DNA of 64,000 nucleotides, from assembly GCF_045679555.1 (NCBI RefSeq), contig NC_092091.1, positions 76,936,461-77,000,460 of the forward strand, written 5' to 3'. The notes under the pieces were generated by a model. The model did no database searches. It worked only from the letters and a program-made list of their open reading frames with translations, and was not told the origin of the DNA. Every line of letters begins with the position of its first letter. The first letter of the stretch is position 1. Both the position numbers and the translations under genes were made by a program. Positions 36,395 through 48,463 of this stretch are shown piece by piece. This DNA is from Salvelinus alpinus (taxonomy: Eukaryota; Chordata; Actinopteri; Salmoniformes; Salmonidae).

Positions 36395-37577
36395 CAGTGG
36401 ATTGGGGAAGTATTCAGACCCCTTGACTTTTTTCGTTACAGCCTTATTCTAGAATTGATTAAATAGTTGTTTTCCTCATTAATCTACACACAATGTCCCA
36501 TTATAACAAAGCAAAAACATTTTTTTAGACATTTTTGCAAATGCATTAATAAAAATAAAAATAAATATCACATTTACATAAGTATTCAGACACTTTACTC
36601 AGTACTTTGTTTAAGCAACTTTGGCAGGGATTACAGCCTCGAGTCTTCTTGGGTATGATGCTACAAGCTTGGCTAACCTGTATTTAGGGGGTTTCTCCCA
36701 TTCTTCTCTGCAGATCCTCTCAAGCTCTGTCGGGTTGGATGGGGAGCGTCGCTGCACAGCTATTTTCAGGTCTCTCCAGAGATGTTTGAACGGGTTCAAG
36801 TCCGGGCTCTGGCTGGGCCACTCAAGGACAGAGACTTGTCTCGAAGCCACTCCTGCGTTGTCTTGGCTGTGTGCTTAGGGTCATCCTGTTGGAAGGAGAA
36901 CATTCGGCGAAGTCTGAGGTCCTGAGCGCTCTGGAGCAGGTTTTCATCAAGGATCTCACTGTACTTTGCTCCGTTCATCTTTCCCTCTACCCTTACTAGT
37001 CTCCCAGCCCCTGCCTCTGAAAAAAATCCCCACAGCATGATGCGGCCACCACCATGCTTCACCGTAGGGATGGTGCCAGGTTTCCTCCAGACGTGACACT
37101 TGGCATTCAGGCAAGAGAGTTTAATCTTGGTTTCATCCGAGCAGAGAATCTTGTTTCTCATGGTCTGAGTGTCCTTAAGGTGCCAAACTCCAAGCGGGCT
37201 GTCATTTGCCTTTTATTGAGAAGTGGCTTCCATCTGTCCACTCCACCATAAAGGCCTGATTGGTGGAGTGTTGCAGAGATGGTTGTCCTTCTGGAAGGTT
37301 CTCCCATATCCACAGAGGAAGTCTGGAGCTCTGTCTTAGTGACTATCGGGTTCTTGGTCACCACCCTAACCAAGGCCCTTCTCCCTCGATTGCTAAGTTT
37401 GGCCGGGCGGCCAGCTCTAGAAAGAGTCTTGTTGGTTCCAAACTTCTTCCATTTAAGAATGATGGAGGCCACTGTGTTCTTGGGCACCTTCAATACTGCA
37501 GAAATGTTTTGGTACTCTTCCCCAGATCTGTACCTCGACACAATCCTGACTCGGAGCTCTACGGAGAATTCCTTACA
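36395..37577 (-). mobile_element. Tc1-like relic with dead transposase
   Basis: The left end CAGTGGATTGGGGAAGTATT follows TA at 36393-36394, with an inner AAGTATTCAGACA repeat at 36582. A minus-strand transposase follows in pieces: [75 protein letters not shown]. The catalytic Glu of NPIEHLW is replaced by Lys, and there are frameshifts near 37160 and 36830. The right part is cut off where the dispersed repeat begins at about 37578, so no right terminal repeat is present. Confidence 0.9.
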
Positions 37578-38107
37578 TGCTGACCACACCACTCACGTCG
37601 CATCGCGAGAGCGAGCGTTGCAAAATAAATGTACACATTCAATCATTGCACCCACACTGCTCGCATGCGCCAATGAGCGTCTATATTGCCAGGTGCTAAA
37701 ATAGAAGTCAGTTCTATTTGTGAAGCTCATCGCGCTGCAAGTCCTAACTCTCCCATCTCCTCATTGGTTTATAGAAGCAGATACCCATGTGCCATCTCCT
37801 CATTGGTTATACCGACGTGGGTTTCTGAAAGATGAACTGAGGTTGATCGGTCGTCATGGTAATACTAGATGCCAATCGCAATAAAAAGTCAAAAGAAGAA
37901 AAAGCCTGGAAGGGGGAGAGATGACAAGAAATGATTCGGTTGACCATTTTGTGTGGATTAGTTGTCGGAGTAGAGGACCTTGTGCATTTCAGTAAAATAA
38001 CAACTCAACGTTTATCTCAGGACAAATTAGCTATCAAAAGCAAGCTAGCTAGCTTGCCATAAATGTTTAATGCTTTTTGACGGACAACGGAATGAGTCTG
38101 TATACTT
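37578..38107 (+). mobile_element. Dispersed salmonid repeat, copy 2
   Basis: Uninterrupted relative of the element at 24790-28262. Shared blocks: CATGCTGACCA, CACCCACACTGCTCG, GCTGCAAGTC, two CCATCTCCTCATTGGTT motifs, AAAAAGCCTGGAAGG, GTCGGAGTAGAGGACCTTGT, GGACAAATTAGCTA. It gives the empty site for the LTR in copy 1 (GCTAAAATAGAA near 37698). No coding sequence. Confidence 0.65.
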
Positions 38108-38281
38108 TCCAAATGCACTGTATATATATATTGTGTATTTTATTTTATTTCTCGTGTTACTACTTTATTTTATTTGTTGTTTTTAGTATTATTTTCAAAC
38201 TGTATAGCTCGTAAGCAAGCATTTCACGGTAAAGTCTACACACGTTGTATTCGACGCATGTGACAAATAACATTTGATTTG
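38108..38281 (+). mobile_element. Retroposon tail
   Basis: CGTAAGCAAGCATTTCACGGTAAAGTCTACAC..., TTCGACGCATGTGACAAATAACATTTGATTT: I recognise this as the 3' end of a very common salmonid retroposon with an ATTTG-type tail. Only the tail is present. Confidence 0.6.
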
Positions 38282-38385
38282 CACTACCACTGGCCCTTGA
38301 TTTCTCCACAGTTATTTACACCAACTATATTGATTAGAATTAAAGGAATTAAAACATCTCATCATGCTTAGAGTCATTATAGGGG

Positions 38386-38656
38386 CAGCAGGCAGCCTAG
38401 TGGTTAAAAGCATTGGGCCTTTAACCGAAAGGTCGCTGGTTTGAATCCCCAAGCCGGCAAGGTGGAAAAATATGCTGTTCTGCCCTTGAGCAAGGCAGTT
38501 AACTCCCAACAACAACTGCTCCCTGGGCACCGCTGACGTGATGTTGATTAAGGCAGCCCCCCGCACCTCTCTGATTCAGAGGGTTAAATGTGGAAGACAC
38601 AATTCAGTTGAATGCATTCAGCTATGCAACTGACTAGGTTTCCCCTAAAATAAAAT
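38386..38656 (+). mobile_element. tRNA-derived SINE
   Basis: Salmonid SINE with an internal RNA polymerase III promoter: A-box-like GCCTAGTGGTTAAAAGC at about 38394 and B-box GGTTTGAATCC at about 38437. The body is GAGCAAGGCAGTTAACTCCC and TGCTCCCTGGGCACCGCTGA, and the tail CAGTTGAATGCATTCAGCTA, CAACTGACTAGG. The tail alone recurs at 30600-30660. Confidence 0.88.
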
Positions 38657-41210
38657 GTTATATTTACTATGCAGTAACTCAATATCTTTCATAGAAATCA
38701 TATGAACATATTATTATATATTTGAGAGGTGTTTTGTATTTCTGGTCAAAATCCTCACGTTAATCTATTACATAATTATAGCATAGGATCTAAAAGTATT
38801 CAACAAGAACACAAACACACCTCATATACTGACAACTGCAATGGAAACAGACATCATGAGAAGTGCTACACATGCTTAATTGGACACACCCACCTCTTCA
38901 TTTCAGGGTCCATGGTCTCATCAAGATCCTTGTTTGGTGACACAACTTTACGTCTTTTTTAGGGATGGCTCCACCCTCAGCCCCCTGATGATAACTCATT
39001 ATAACTCTCAGGGAGGAGGTCTCACAATCCTGAAGAGGACTGGTCTGGTCCCAAATGAATCTGTAAATAAGATGAGTAAACACCATTATATTAAAACGTT
39101 TAAATACAAAAGCAGAGTAGGCCTACTGTTGGCCTGCAATGCTGGGGATTTAAATTGACATTGTAATGACATTCTGTAAAGCATTTTGTACCGAATGCAA
39201 TTGTGAAAAACACTAAGGGCGGAATGTTCTTATTTATTTATTATTATGTAAAATAAAATAAATTAAAAAACGATTTAACCCAGCAATGTGGCATAATTAT
39301 AGTGATCATGTAATCAGGTTATTTCGTTGTCTTTTTCGTGTCGGTCTTCATTTAGGATATTGAATTATGCCTTGGCTGGACACGCCCCAACCTGGTCATG
39401 GCTAGACGGGATACAGTTTATGCCAATTTGACATCAAAAGTAAATTTGTGCATTTTAGTTACCCCTAACCCTTTTCTTAACTTTAACCTAATTTCCCCAA
39501 CCTACTACGCCAATTATACTAACCTGCGAAGTAATTTCTCCTATCCTGCTAGGAAAAGTAAATCCTGTGGTCAATTCTGACATAAACTGTATCCCTTCTA
39601 ACCAAAAGGCCTCAACGTGCCCCAACCATAGAGAATGTTAGAGGCCAAAACGCTGTATCAGCATGGGCAGCGCTTCGAGCATTTTAATGTAGTCAACTGG
39701 GTGGGACTTCCAACTTCATTGGCTTACCCTTCCTGGTGACCGTGTTGGAGTCATGTCCAGCCGGGTCATCAGGAGGGACCAGCCAGTCCTGAAGAAGAAA
39801 ATGTACTACTTAAAAAAAGAGAGACAGCAAGGGCAGTGCCAGTGATGTTATCTCTATGGCCAAACGCAAAACCAAAGTGGCTGCCTTTTTAGGAATCCAT
39901 TTTGTCAAGGTTGGATGGGAGTAATAGGCTCTGTCCAAAATCTGTATTGCCTACTACTTACTAAAACGACATAATGTGTACTACTATATACTATTTAGAA
40001 ACGTACTATTTGCTAAACATGTATGCAGTAAGCACCAAATAACAACTCCTAGACTCACCTTTCATTTGGGTACAGTGCGTCCTACCTCAAAAGTGTGCAG
40101 CGAATTATAGCCGAAATTTGTACAACATCATTGCATTTAAAGTATACTCCATTTCCAAATTTCACATATAAAACGTTATATTTTCGCATAGCTAAAATGC
40201 CTACTATTTACACCGCAAGTATGGGTATTCGGACATAACAGATGAGAAAAATGTAACGGGACTCAATTAGGCCTATGACCGCCTATCAAAGTTCGGGAAG
40301 AAAAACATGTATACAATACACACGATTGTCTATTGTTTCTTTCCTCACAATCAACTCTTATTTTAGGATAAATATATTAATATATCTGCTAAATAGCTTA
40401 AATCTCAGCGTCAGGTAGCTGTGTAAAAGAGAACACTTTTCGTGGTCTTCCTTGTGCGCACTGGGCTTAGTGGGGTACTAGATTTTTTACTTGGCATTTA
40501 ATTAGAAAGAATTTGAAAAATCGGGCCTGTATTATATATGTTTCGTTGGATAATAATCGACTCACAAAGAATCTTACACCTGACTTTCATATTAAAAACA
40601 TGAACCTACCATTTCTCCTGCTGTCTTGCAAGTCGAACAACCTGACGGGTGAAGCCACAGAAAGAGAGAAAAGTTGTCGAATTTACTTTCAGTTTCTAAC
40701 AGGAAAAAACTTCAGGAATAGGAATTGACACAAAGAAACAGAACAAAATATAGCATTTAGTTATTTAAGAACCCTCATTTGTCATAAATTAATATTCAAT
40801 TGTTGAAGTTGATTTACTTTGTATAATCTGTGTAAATCATTAGAATGTGTCCACAGATAGTCCTTAGACGAACTGTGAATCAAACACCAAGCAACCAACC
40901 AGCAACCAACCAGCCAAAATAATGACAGATGGGAATGTTACAGACTCAGTGTACACAGCATTCCCCTTGTTTTACTACTTCCCTCTCTCAGCCTCTCGAG
41001 AACATCTCATTGATGTAGTGGCTTGTTCTCCAGCATTAAACAGGAACAGGCAAAACAGAGACACTAGTCAAAGTCAGAACATTGACTGATATATTAATGT
41101 AGACTAAATATCAGCACTGTTAACTATTGACTCTCATTGAGTCCTGCATCTATTCACTACAGCTTCCACTGTAGTTCCCTCCACTGCCATCAAAACTGTA
41201 CTTTCAACAC
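38657..41210. other. Intergenic or 5' region, one possible small exon
   Basis: AT-rich sequence with no clear gene. One minus-strand candidate exon spans 39788-39728: acceptor TTTCTTCTTCAG, then DWLVPPDDPAGHDSNTVTR, then donor AAGG|GTAAGC. I do not recognise the peptide. The stretch 38890-39060 also has minus-strand open frames of uncertain value. This interval is upstream of gene A and downstream of gene B, so it could hold upstream exons or the promoter of A. Confidence 0.25.
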
Positions 41211-42163
41211 CAAATGATGTGATTATATTGGAGACAGGTTTATAGCAGTGACAGTCATCTCTTCATTTACTCATAGTATTTATATGTAGAAGCCATATCA
41301 GACAGGGAAACTAATTGTTTTCACTTTATGATAGAAGATTCAGATTTGTCTGCCTGCCTGTGGAGCTCTTTACTTAAATTATTAGTATTGTATTGTGATC
41401 ACAACTAGGTATTTTGCTCAAATAGAGATATAATAAAATTGTATTTTCTTTGAAAAGATGGGCCTGGCTGAGAATATAACATTCAGTGTGACCCTGTTTA
41501 CTAAAATTTTCTGGATTATCTTGTGTCCAGAACAAAACGATGTATTTTCCTCAACTAGAGATTGAAATAAATGGTGTTTCAGAAAAGTAACATAATTAGG
41601 CCTACAGTATCACAGAGAGGTCAAACAGGTGTGGCCTGAGGCCCATGGACCGTGACTGAGTACACCCTGGCCTGACATCTGGACGTGCCTGGCCCAATCC
41701 CACCTAGCCACACTCTACCTCATACCTGCCTGTGTCTTCCCCTCAAGAGAGAGCATGACTAAGACCATTGTACACCATATGCACTGGGGGTAGAGAATAA
41801 ACAGTAGTGTTGCTGTGGACACTGGATAATCTGACTAACACACACGTGTTTGACCTCTCTGTGATACTGTATTCCTACTTATGTTACTTTTCTGAGTTAG
41901 TTCAGGTATCATTCAATGTCCCGTGTTACATTATTTTTAAGAAACACAATTTATTTCAATCTCTAGTTGAGTAAAATAAGTAGTTGTGTTCTGGTGACAA
42001 AATAATCCAGAAGAAAACAGCAAACAGCGTCACACTCAGGCAGAAAAGTGAGAACAATCAGTTTCCCTGGCTGATATGGCTTCTACTTAGAAATACTATA
42101 CGAGTAACTTAATCGATGACATTCACTGCTGTAATCCTGTCTCCAATATAATCACATCATTTA
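41211..42163. repeat. Long imperfect inverted repeat
   Basis: The left arm 41211-41634 and right arm 41841-42163 are reverse complements over most of their length, with a 206-bp spacer. Matching blocks: ATGATGTGATTATATTGGAG (41214) against CTCCAATATAATCACATCAT (42141); GTAGAAGCCATATCAG (41286) against CTGATATGGCTTCTAC (42072); CTCAACTAGAGATTGAAATA (41552) against its complement near 41960; CAGTATCACAGAGAGGTCAA (41605) against its complement at about 41851. The left arm has about 100 bp extra near 41345-41450. No coding sequence. Confidence 0.85.
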
Positions 42164-43144
42164 CACAGACCCACCGCAGACCTTGGTCTGAAAAGGCATT
42201 CCATGGTCTGTTTGGTCAACGAGCTCAATGTATTCCAAACCCTTGTGGTGACCAGATGATCTCAAGTAATGTAGGTAGCCTAGTAATCTATGACCTTCTC
42301 TGGTATGTTCTATTGTGATCTGGAACTCGTTGTTTCCCTGTTTACTACTCAAAGATATTTTACTTATGAAGTCAAATACGAAATTAACTGCAATACACTG
42401 GTCTCGAGCATATTAGCATAACTAGGCTACACAGAACCAAGGTGAACCCATTGTAAAACGAGGCTTTTCAACATATTAAAATGTGTCCCAGTCCAACATG
42501 CCTAGCTCTGCCCACTGGGGCGTGGCTTACAGAGAGCTCTCTGAAATAAGAGCTCGTATCGTCGTCTTCCATCGGATCGAGTTATCTCATCACACCGGAG
42601 TCTGCAGCTTAAACATCTCCCATCCACAACACCCAACCTGGTTATGTTTTCATTGGTTCTCAGAGCAGCTCATATCCACCGGGTGATGTCTTGAGGAATA
42701 CTGACTAATCAGCTGTTATTCATGATATGCAGCCAGGTGATGCAATCACAAGTTGCAGTCTTTGGAACTCACACCAATCACGTTAGTTCTGCCCTAATGA
42801 GATTGACTGAAGATAAACTCAACTGAGCAAGAAATATGTGATGGGAGACTTGTGATTCATTAAGCATCTGACCCATTTCAGTTGAGAGAAAGGTAATGTT
42901 CCAGGTCAGCTGTTTTTGCAGTCTTGTTGAGCACATTATCTGATGTCACAACACCTGGAGAAGAGTTTTCAGCAACCCCATTCATATGATATAACACTCT
43001 TCTGAGACATTCACGTAACTGCTAAAAATATTATCAGGAACGCCAACAATTTCTTTTACTGTTAATAGAGTCTCAAACATGGCTAAATAACAGTTGGCAA
43101 GTACAATCAAATCATCATCTTTTATTGTATTTTTTTGCCAGTCA
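42164..43144. other. No gene recognised
   Basis: Unique sequence. A 63-codon minus-strand frame at 42352-42161 (MSSKQGNNEFQITIEHT...) is the only open frame of any appearance and I do not recognise it. CCAAT-like and GC-box-like motifs near 42510-42780 (GGGGCGTGGC, ACCAATCACG) could be promoter elements but are unproven. Confidence 0.25.
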
Positions 43145-43325
43145 GCTTGCAGGCACCAAGCCCTGTTACAAGGAGTAGCTAGAGCATGGTGAGCCAAGGA
43201 AAGCCCCACTGGCCAACCCCTCCCTTACCTGGACGGCGCTGGGCCGAACCCCAGGCTGTAGTGGTGCCTCACTGCGGTGCAGTGCTTTTGATGGATGAGC
43301 CACCCGAGACTCAGCCCAAATCATC
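43145..43325 (-). mobile_element. tRNA-derived SINE fragment, reverse orientation
   Basis: The sequence GAGTAGCTAGAGCATGGTGA, GCCAAGGAAAGCCCC, CCCTTACCTGGACGGCGCTG, GGCCGAACCCCAGGCTGTAG, TGCCTCACTGCGGTGCAGTG and GATGAGCCACCCGAG resembles the complement of a second salmonid SINE class with a tRNA-like head. It is diverged. The class is recognised from memory. Confidence 0.55.
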
Positions 43326-43539
43326 TAGTAGATTAAAACCAGTTCATTGAATAACACGATCCATTTGAGATGATTTGGGTATGACATTTAAAACACGCTC
43401 AACAGAGGAGATTGACTTGCAAGGGGATTGATCCTAAAATACAGTTTTTGTTTTATGTGTCTAGTTTAACAAAACCAGTGTGAATTGCACTCATTCTCCA
43501 TAGACTGCTTTCAGGGTAAGAAAACACAATTCTAAATAA

Positions 43540-45261
43540 AAAAAATCTGACCTACTCTATAAAGGGTGTATGAAGGGTGAAATAACAGCCCCCTCTGAAG
43601 GTTGCACTGACAAATGTTTGTGATATTTTTGTGATGCAACTACACTAGACAACCAATAGCTAATTGCAGATAGCTAATTGCAGATAGCTAATTGCAGATA
43701 GCTAATTGCAGATAGCTAACTGCATTCTGGCAACGCTCACCTCCATAATATCGGAGGTGCATAAAGATGGCGGCCCCCATGCACTTACCACAACTTCCTT
43801 GTTTGCTAAGTTCTCTGTATTGTACATTGCTCTCCGTTACTCTTTATTTTCTATGGTCATTAGCAGAGTATACATGATCCCAATTTTAGCTCCCAGACGG
43901 CTGCAATTTGAAAAAAACAAAAAAGTAGATTGTGCTGCTTTATAGGCACATTGAACCATGTCGCACGCCGTAGTTTAAAAACTATATGAACAGAGCTAAA
44001 ACAATGACTTCATATCTGAATTATGCCACCCTTTTGCACGTTCACCATTGGTCTAAAGCTTTGCTTGCAGAGCCTATTGCTTCTTCAACAGGTTCCATTG
44101 GAGCCTCCATTTGCTTTGTTAGTACGTCTCCAGCCCTCTTCCCTGGTCTCTGCTGCACGAAGCTCATTTAACCTTGAGACCATGGAAGATAGATCACAGT
44201 GTCTAGATTCCACATATTCCAGCATTCATATTACTGACATTACAAAGTACAGTACATGATAGCATGTACAGTGTATGTTATAATACCTGACCATATAATC
44301 ATGAAGCCATTTGAACACATGATAACTTTACTATGTCTTCTATGATTCTGATTAGGTAAAGCAACGATATGTCTAAAGTATTTTAACGTATTAAGAAATA
44401 TTATGTTATTTCTAAATACAAGACTCTGACCAATAGTTTTATTTATGAGGGAATAAAGTAAAATGAACTTAATGTCAAAACAGTTTTTATTCAAAAAGTC
44501 CTTCAATGATAAGTGCTGTACATCTTTGTTCGTATGATGATAGGTAGAAAAGTCATAGAAATGTGGTACATGCATTTTTCGTCAATAAAATAATGCTGAG
44601 ATTTGTAAATTAAAATATAGGTGTATACATTCTTTACATTTGACAAATCTGAGACAAATAAACAAACAATAGCATAATTAACTTGTTACATGATGGAAAG
44701 GCATACATGCAACTACAGCAGCCCTTAAAGCAATATAACTCAACTATATAAGATGCGCTCTAAAAAGAAAATGTTCCTGGAAGATCCTTTAGGGGTTCTT
44801 CAAATTGAAACTGTGGGGGATACCCTATAAGTTCTTTGAAGAACCTTACAAAAGCATTTCACAATGTACAGTATGTATGCATCTGTTTCAGAGGCTTTGT
44901 TGTCATGGTAATCTGAACATAGAATTACATGTAGAATCACATGTCTATATTTCTATATAAAACTCTAATGGACCATTCACAATAATAATATGTACATACT
45001 GCATGGTTTTTGGATCCCTTTTAGCCCATCATTGGGCTGGTCTTTCAAAGACTAAATGAATGATACATACAAGACAAACTAAATCAAACCAAAGACAATA
45101 CACAATATCAAAGATTAAGCAAAGAAAAAGGACCTTTATTTTATGTTTAAAGAGTTTCACTTCTAAGAATGTTTATCACACTGAACATCGTATTCATTCA
45201 ATTCTGATTAAGATCTTTATACAAATAGTGTGATCATGTAGTATGATCATATCTTCTAACA
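43540..45261. other. 3' flanking region of gene B, paralogous to 14.0-17.7 kb
   Basis: Non-coding counterpart of the 3' flank of gene A, with matching blocks listed under that feature. Differences include a 14-bp local expansion (ATAGCTAATTGCAG, four to five copies) at about 43655-43722, where A has a single AGCTCATTGCG. At about 44765-44850 a self-complementary GTTCTTCAAATTG...GTTCTTTGAAGAACC stretch resembles a small fish repeat. No gene seen. Confidence 0.7.
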
Positions 45262-48200
45262 TTAACATGAAAGACTATACTCTAAATCAAATGATATTTG
45301 TTACATACCCGTGTTTAGCAGATGTTATTGTGGGTGTAGCGAAATGCTCCAGTCCAGGTGATATAGATTTGTTAACATGAAAGACTATACTCCAGTCCAG
45401 GAGATGTAGTACTGTTAACATGAAAGACTATACTCCAGTCCAGGTGATATAGTGCTGTTAACATGAAAGACTATACTCCAGTCCAGGTGATATAGTGCTG
45501 TTAACATGAAAGACTATACTCCAGTCCAGGTGATATAGTGTTGTTAACATGAAAGACTATACTCCAGTCCAGGAGATATAGTGTTGTTAACATGAAAGAC
45601 TATACTCCAGTCCAGGTGATATAGTGCTGTTAACATGAACGACTATACTCCAGTCCAGGTGATATAGATTTGTTAACATGAAAGACTATACTCCAGTCCA
45701 GGTGATATAGTGTTGTTAACATGAAAGACTATACTCCAGTCCAGGTGATATAGTGCTGTTAACATGAAAGACTATACTCCAGTCCAGGTGATATAGTGCT
45801 GTTAACATGAACGACTATACTCCAGTCCAGGTGATATAGATTTGTTAACATGAAAGACTATACTCCAGTCCAGGAGATATAGTGTTGTTAACATGAAAGA
45901 CTATACTCCAGTCCAGGTGATATAGTGATGTTAACATGAAAGACTATACTCCAGTCCAGGTGATATAGTGTTGTTAACATGAAAGACTATACTCCAGTCC
46001 AGGAGATATAGTGTTGTTAACATGAAATACTATACTCCAGTCCAGGTGATATAGTGCTGTTAACATGAAAGACTATACTCCAGTCCAGGAGATATAGTAC
46101 TGTTAACATGAACGACTATACTCCAGTCCAGGTGATATAGTGTTGTTAACATGAAAGACTATACTCCAGTCCAGGTGATATAGTGTTGTTAACATGAAAG
46201 ACTATACTCCAGTCCAGGTGATATAGTGCTGTTAACATGAAAGACTATACTCCAGTCCAGGTGATATAGTGTTGTTAACATGAAAGACTATACTCCAGTC
46301 CAGGTGATATAGTGTTGTTAACATGAAAGACTATACTCCAGTCCAGGAGATATAGTACTGTTAACATGAAAGACTATACTCCAGTCCAGGTGATATAGTG
46401 TTGTTAACATGAAATACTATACTCCAGTCCAGGTGATATAGTGTTGTTAACATGAAAGACTATACTCCAGTCCAGGAGATATAGTACTGTTAACATGAAA
46501 TACTATACTCCAGTCCAGGTGATATAGTGTTGTTAACATGAAATACTATACTCCAGTCCAGGTGATATAGTGTTGTTAACATGAAAGACTATACTCCAGT
46601 CCAGGAGATATAGTACTGTTAACATGAAAGACTATACTCCAGTCCAGGTGATATAGTGTTGTTAACATGAAATACTATACTCCAGTCCAGGTGATATAGT
46701 GTTGTTAACATGAAAGACTATACTCCAGTCCAGGAGATATAGTACTGTTAACATGAAATACTATACTCCAGTCCAGGAGATATAGTGTTGTTAACATGAA
46801 AGACTATACTCCAGTCCAGGAGATATAGTGCTGTTAACATGAAAGACTATACTCCAGTCCAGGTGATATAGTGCTGTTAACATGAAAGACTATACTCCAG
46901 TCCAGGAGATATAGTGTTGTTAACATGAAAGACTATACTCCAGTCCAGGAGATATAGTGTTGTTAACATGAAAGACTATACTCCAGTCCAGGTGATATAG
47001 TGCTGTTAACATGAACGACTATACTCCAGTCCAGGTGATATAGATTTGTTAACATGAAAGACTATACTCCAGTCCAGGTGATATAGTGTTGTTAACATGA
47101 AAGACTATACTCCAGTCCAGGTGATATAGTGCTGTTAACATGAAAGACTATACTCCAGTCCAGGTGATATAGTGCTGTTAACATGAACGACTATACTCCA
47201 GTCCAGGTGATATAGATTTGTTAACATGAAAGACTATACTCCAGTCCAGGAGATATAGTGTTGTTAACATGAAAGACTATACTCCAGTCCAGGTGATATA
47301 GTGATGTTAACATGAAAGACTATACTCCAGTCCAGGTGATATAGTGTTGTTAACATGAAAGACTATACTCCAGTCCAGGAGATATAGTGTTGTTAACATG
47401 AACGACTATACTCCAGTCCAGGTGATATAGTGTTGTTAACATGAAAGACTATACTCCAGTCCAGGTGATATAGTGTTGTTAACATGAAAGACTATACTCC
47501 AGTCCAGGTGATATAGTGCTGTTAACATGAAAGACTATACTCCAGTCCAGGTGATATAGTGTTGTTAACATGAAAGACTATACTCCAGTCCAGGTGATAT
47601 AGTGTTGTTAACATGAAAGACTATACTCCAGTCCAGGAGATATAGTACTGTTAACATGAAAGACTATACTCCAGTCCAGGTGATATAGTGTTGTTAACAT
47701 GAAATACTATACTCCAGTCCAGGTGATATAGTGTTGTTAACATGAAAGACTATACTCCAGTCCAGGAGATATAGTACTGTTAACATGAAATACTATACTC
47801 CAGTCCAGGTGATATAGTGTTGTTAACATGAAAGACTATACTCCAGTCCAGGTGATATAGTGTTGTTAACATGAAAGACTATACTCCAGTCCAGGAGATA
47901 TAGTACTGTTAACATGAAAGACTATACTCCAGTCCAGGTGATATAGTGTTGTTAACATGAAATACTATACTCCAGTCCAGGTGATATAGTGTTGTTAACA
48001 TGAAAGACTATACTCCAGTCCAGGAGATATAGTACTGTTAACATGAAATACTATACTCCAGTCCAGGAGATATAGTGTTGTTAACATGAAAGACTATACT
48101 CCAGTCCAGGAGATATAGTGCTGTTAACATGAAAGACTATACTCCAGTCCAGGTGATATAGTGCTGTTAACATGAAAGACTATACTCCAGTCCAGGAGAT

Positions 48201-48463
48201 ATAGTGTTGTTAACATGAAAGACTATACTCCAGTCCAGGAGATATAGTGTTGTTAACATGAAAGACTATACTCCAGTCCAGGTGATATAGTGTTGTTAAC
48301 ATGAAAGACTATACTCCAGTCCAGGTGATATAGTGTTGTTAACATGAACGACTATACTCCAGTCCAGGTGATATAGTACTGTTAACATGAAAGACTATAC
48401 TCCAGTCCAGGTGATATAGTACTGTTAACATGAAAGACTATACTCCAGTCCAGGAGATATAGT
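45262..48463. repeat. 43-bp minisatellite, about 73 copies
   Basis: Unit GTTAACATGAAAGACTATAC followed by TCCAGTCCAGGTGATATAGTGTT. Variants: AACGAC, AATAC, GGAGATATAG, GTGCTG, GTACTG, GATTTG. Variant strings recur at an offset of 1,376 bp, exactly 32 units (GATATAGATTTG at 45661 and 47037; TATAGTGATG at 45921 and 47297), changing to 1,290 bp, 30 units, further right. The very first unit is split by a 67-bp retroposon tail (45282-45348). The array separates gene B from the rest of its 3' flank. Confidence 0.96.
45282..45348 (-). mobile_element. Retroposon tail inside the first minisatellite unit
   Basis: AAATCAAATGATATTTGTTA and AGCAGATGTTATTGTGGGTG, TAGCGAAATGCT: the end of a common salmonid retroposon in reverse orientation. 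It interrupts a 43-bp unit between GACTATACT and CCAGTCCAGG. Confidence 0.6.

Noticed and set aside
38386-38470. tRNA gene
   Set aside because: The A- and B-box-like motifs are present, but the cloverleaf is not intact and the body and tail are those of a SINE.
42161-42352. 63-codon minus-strand frame that looks protein-like
   Set aside because: It overlaps the outer edge of the inverted repeat and has no splice sites or family signature that I can support.
225-48463. Shared TTAACATGA between the 41-bp and 43-bp units as a sign of common origin
   Set aside because: Nine bases in common is too short, and the rest of the two units does not align.
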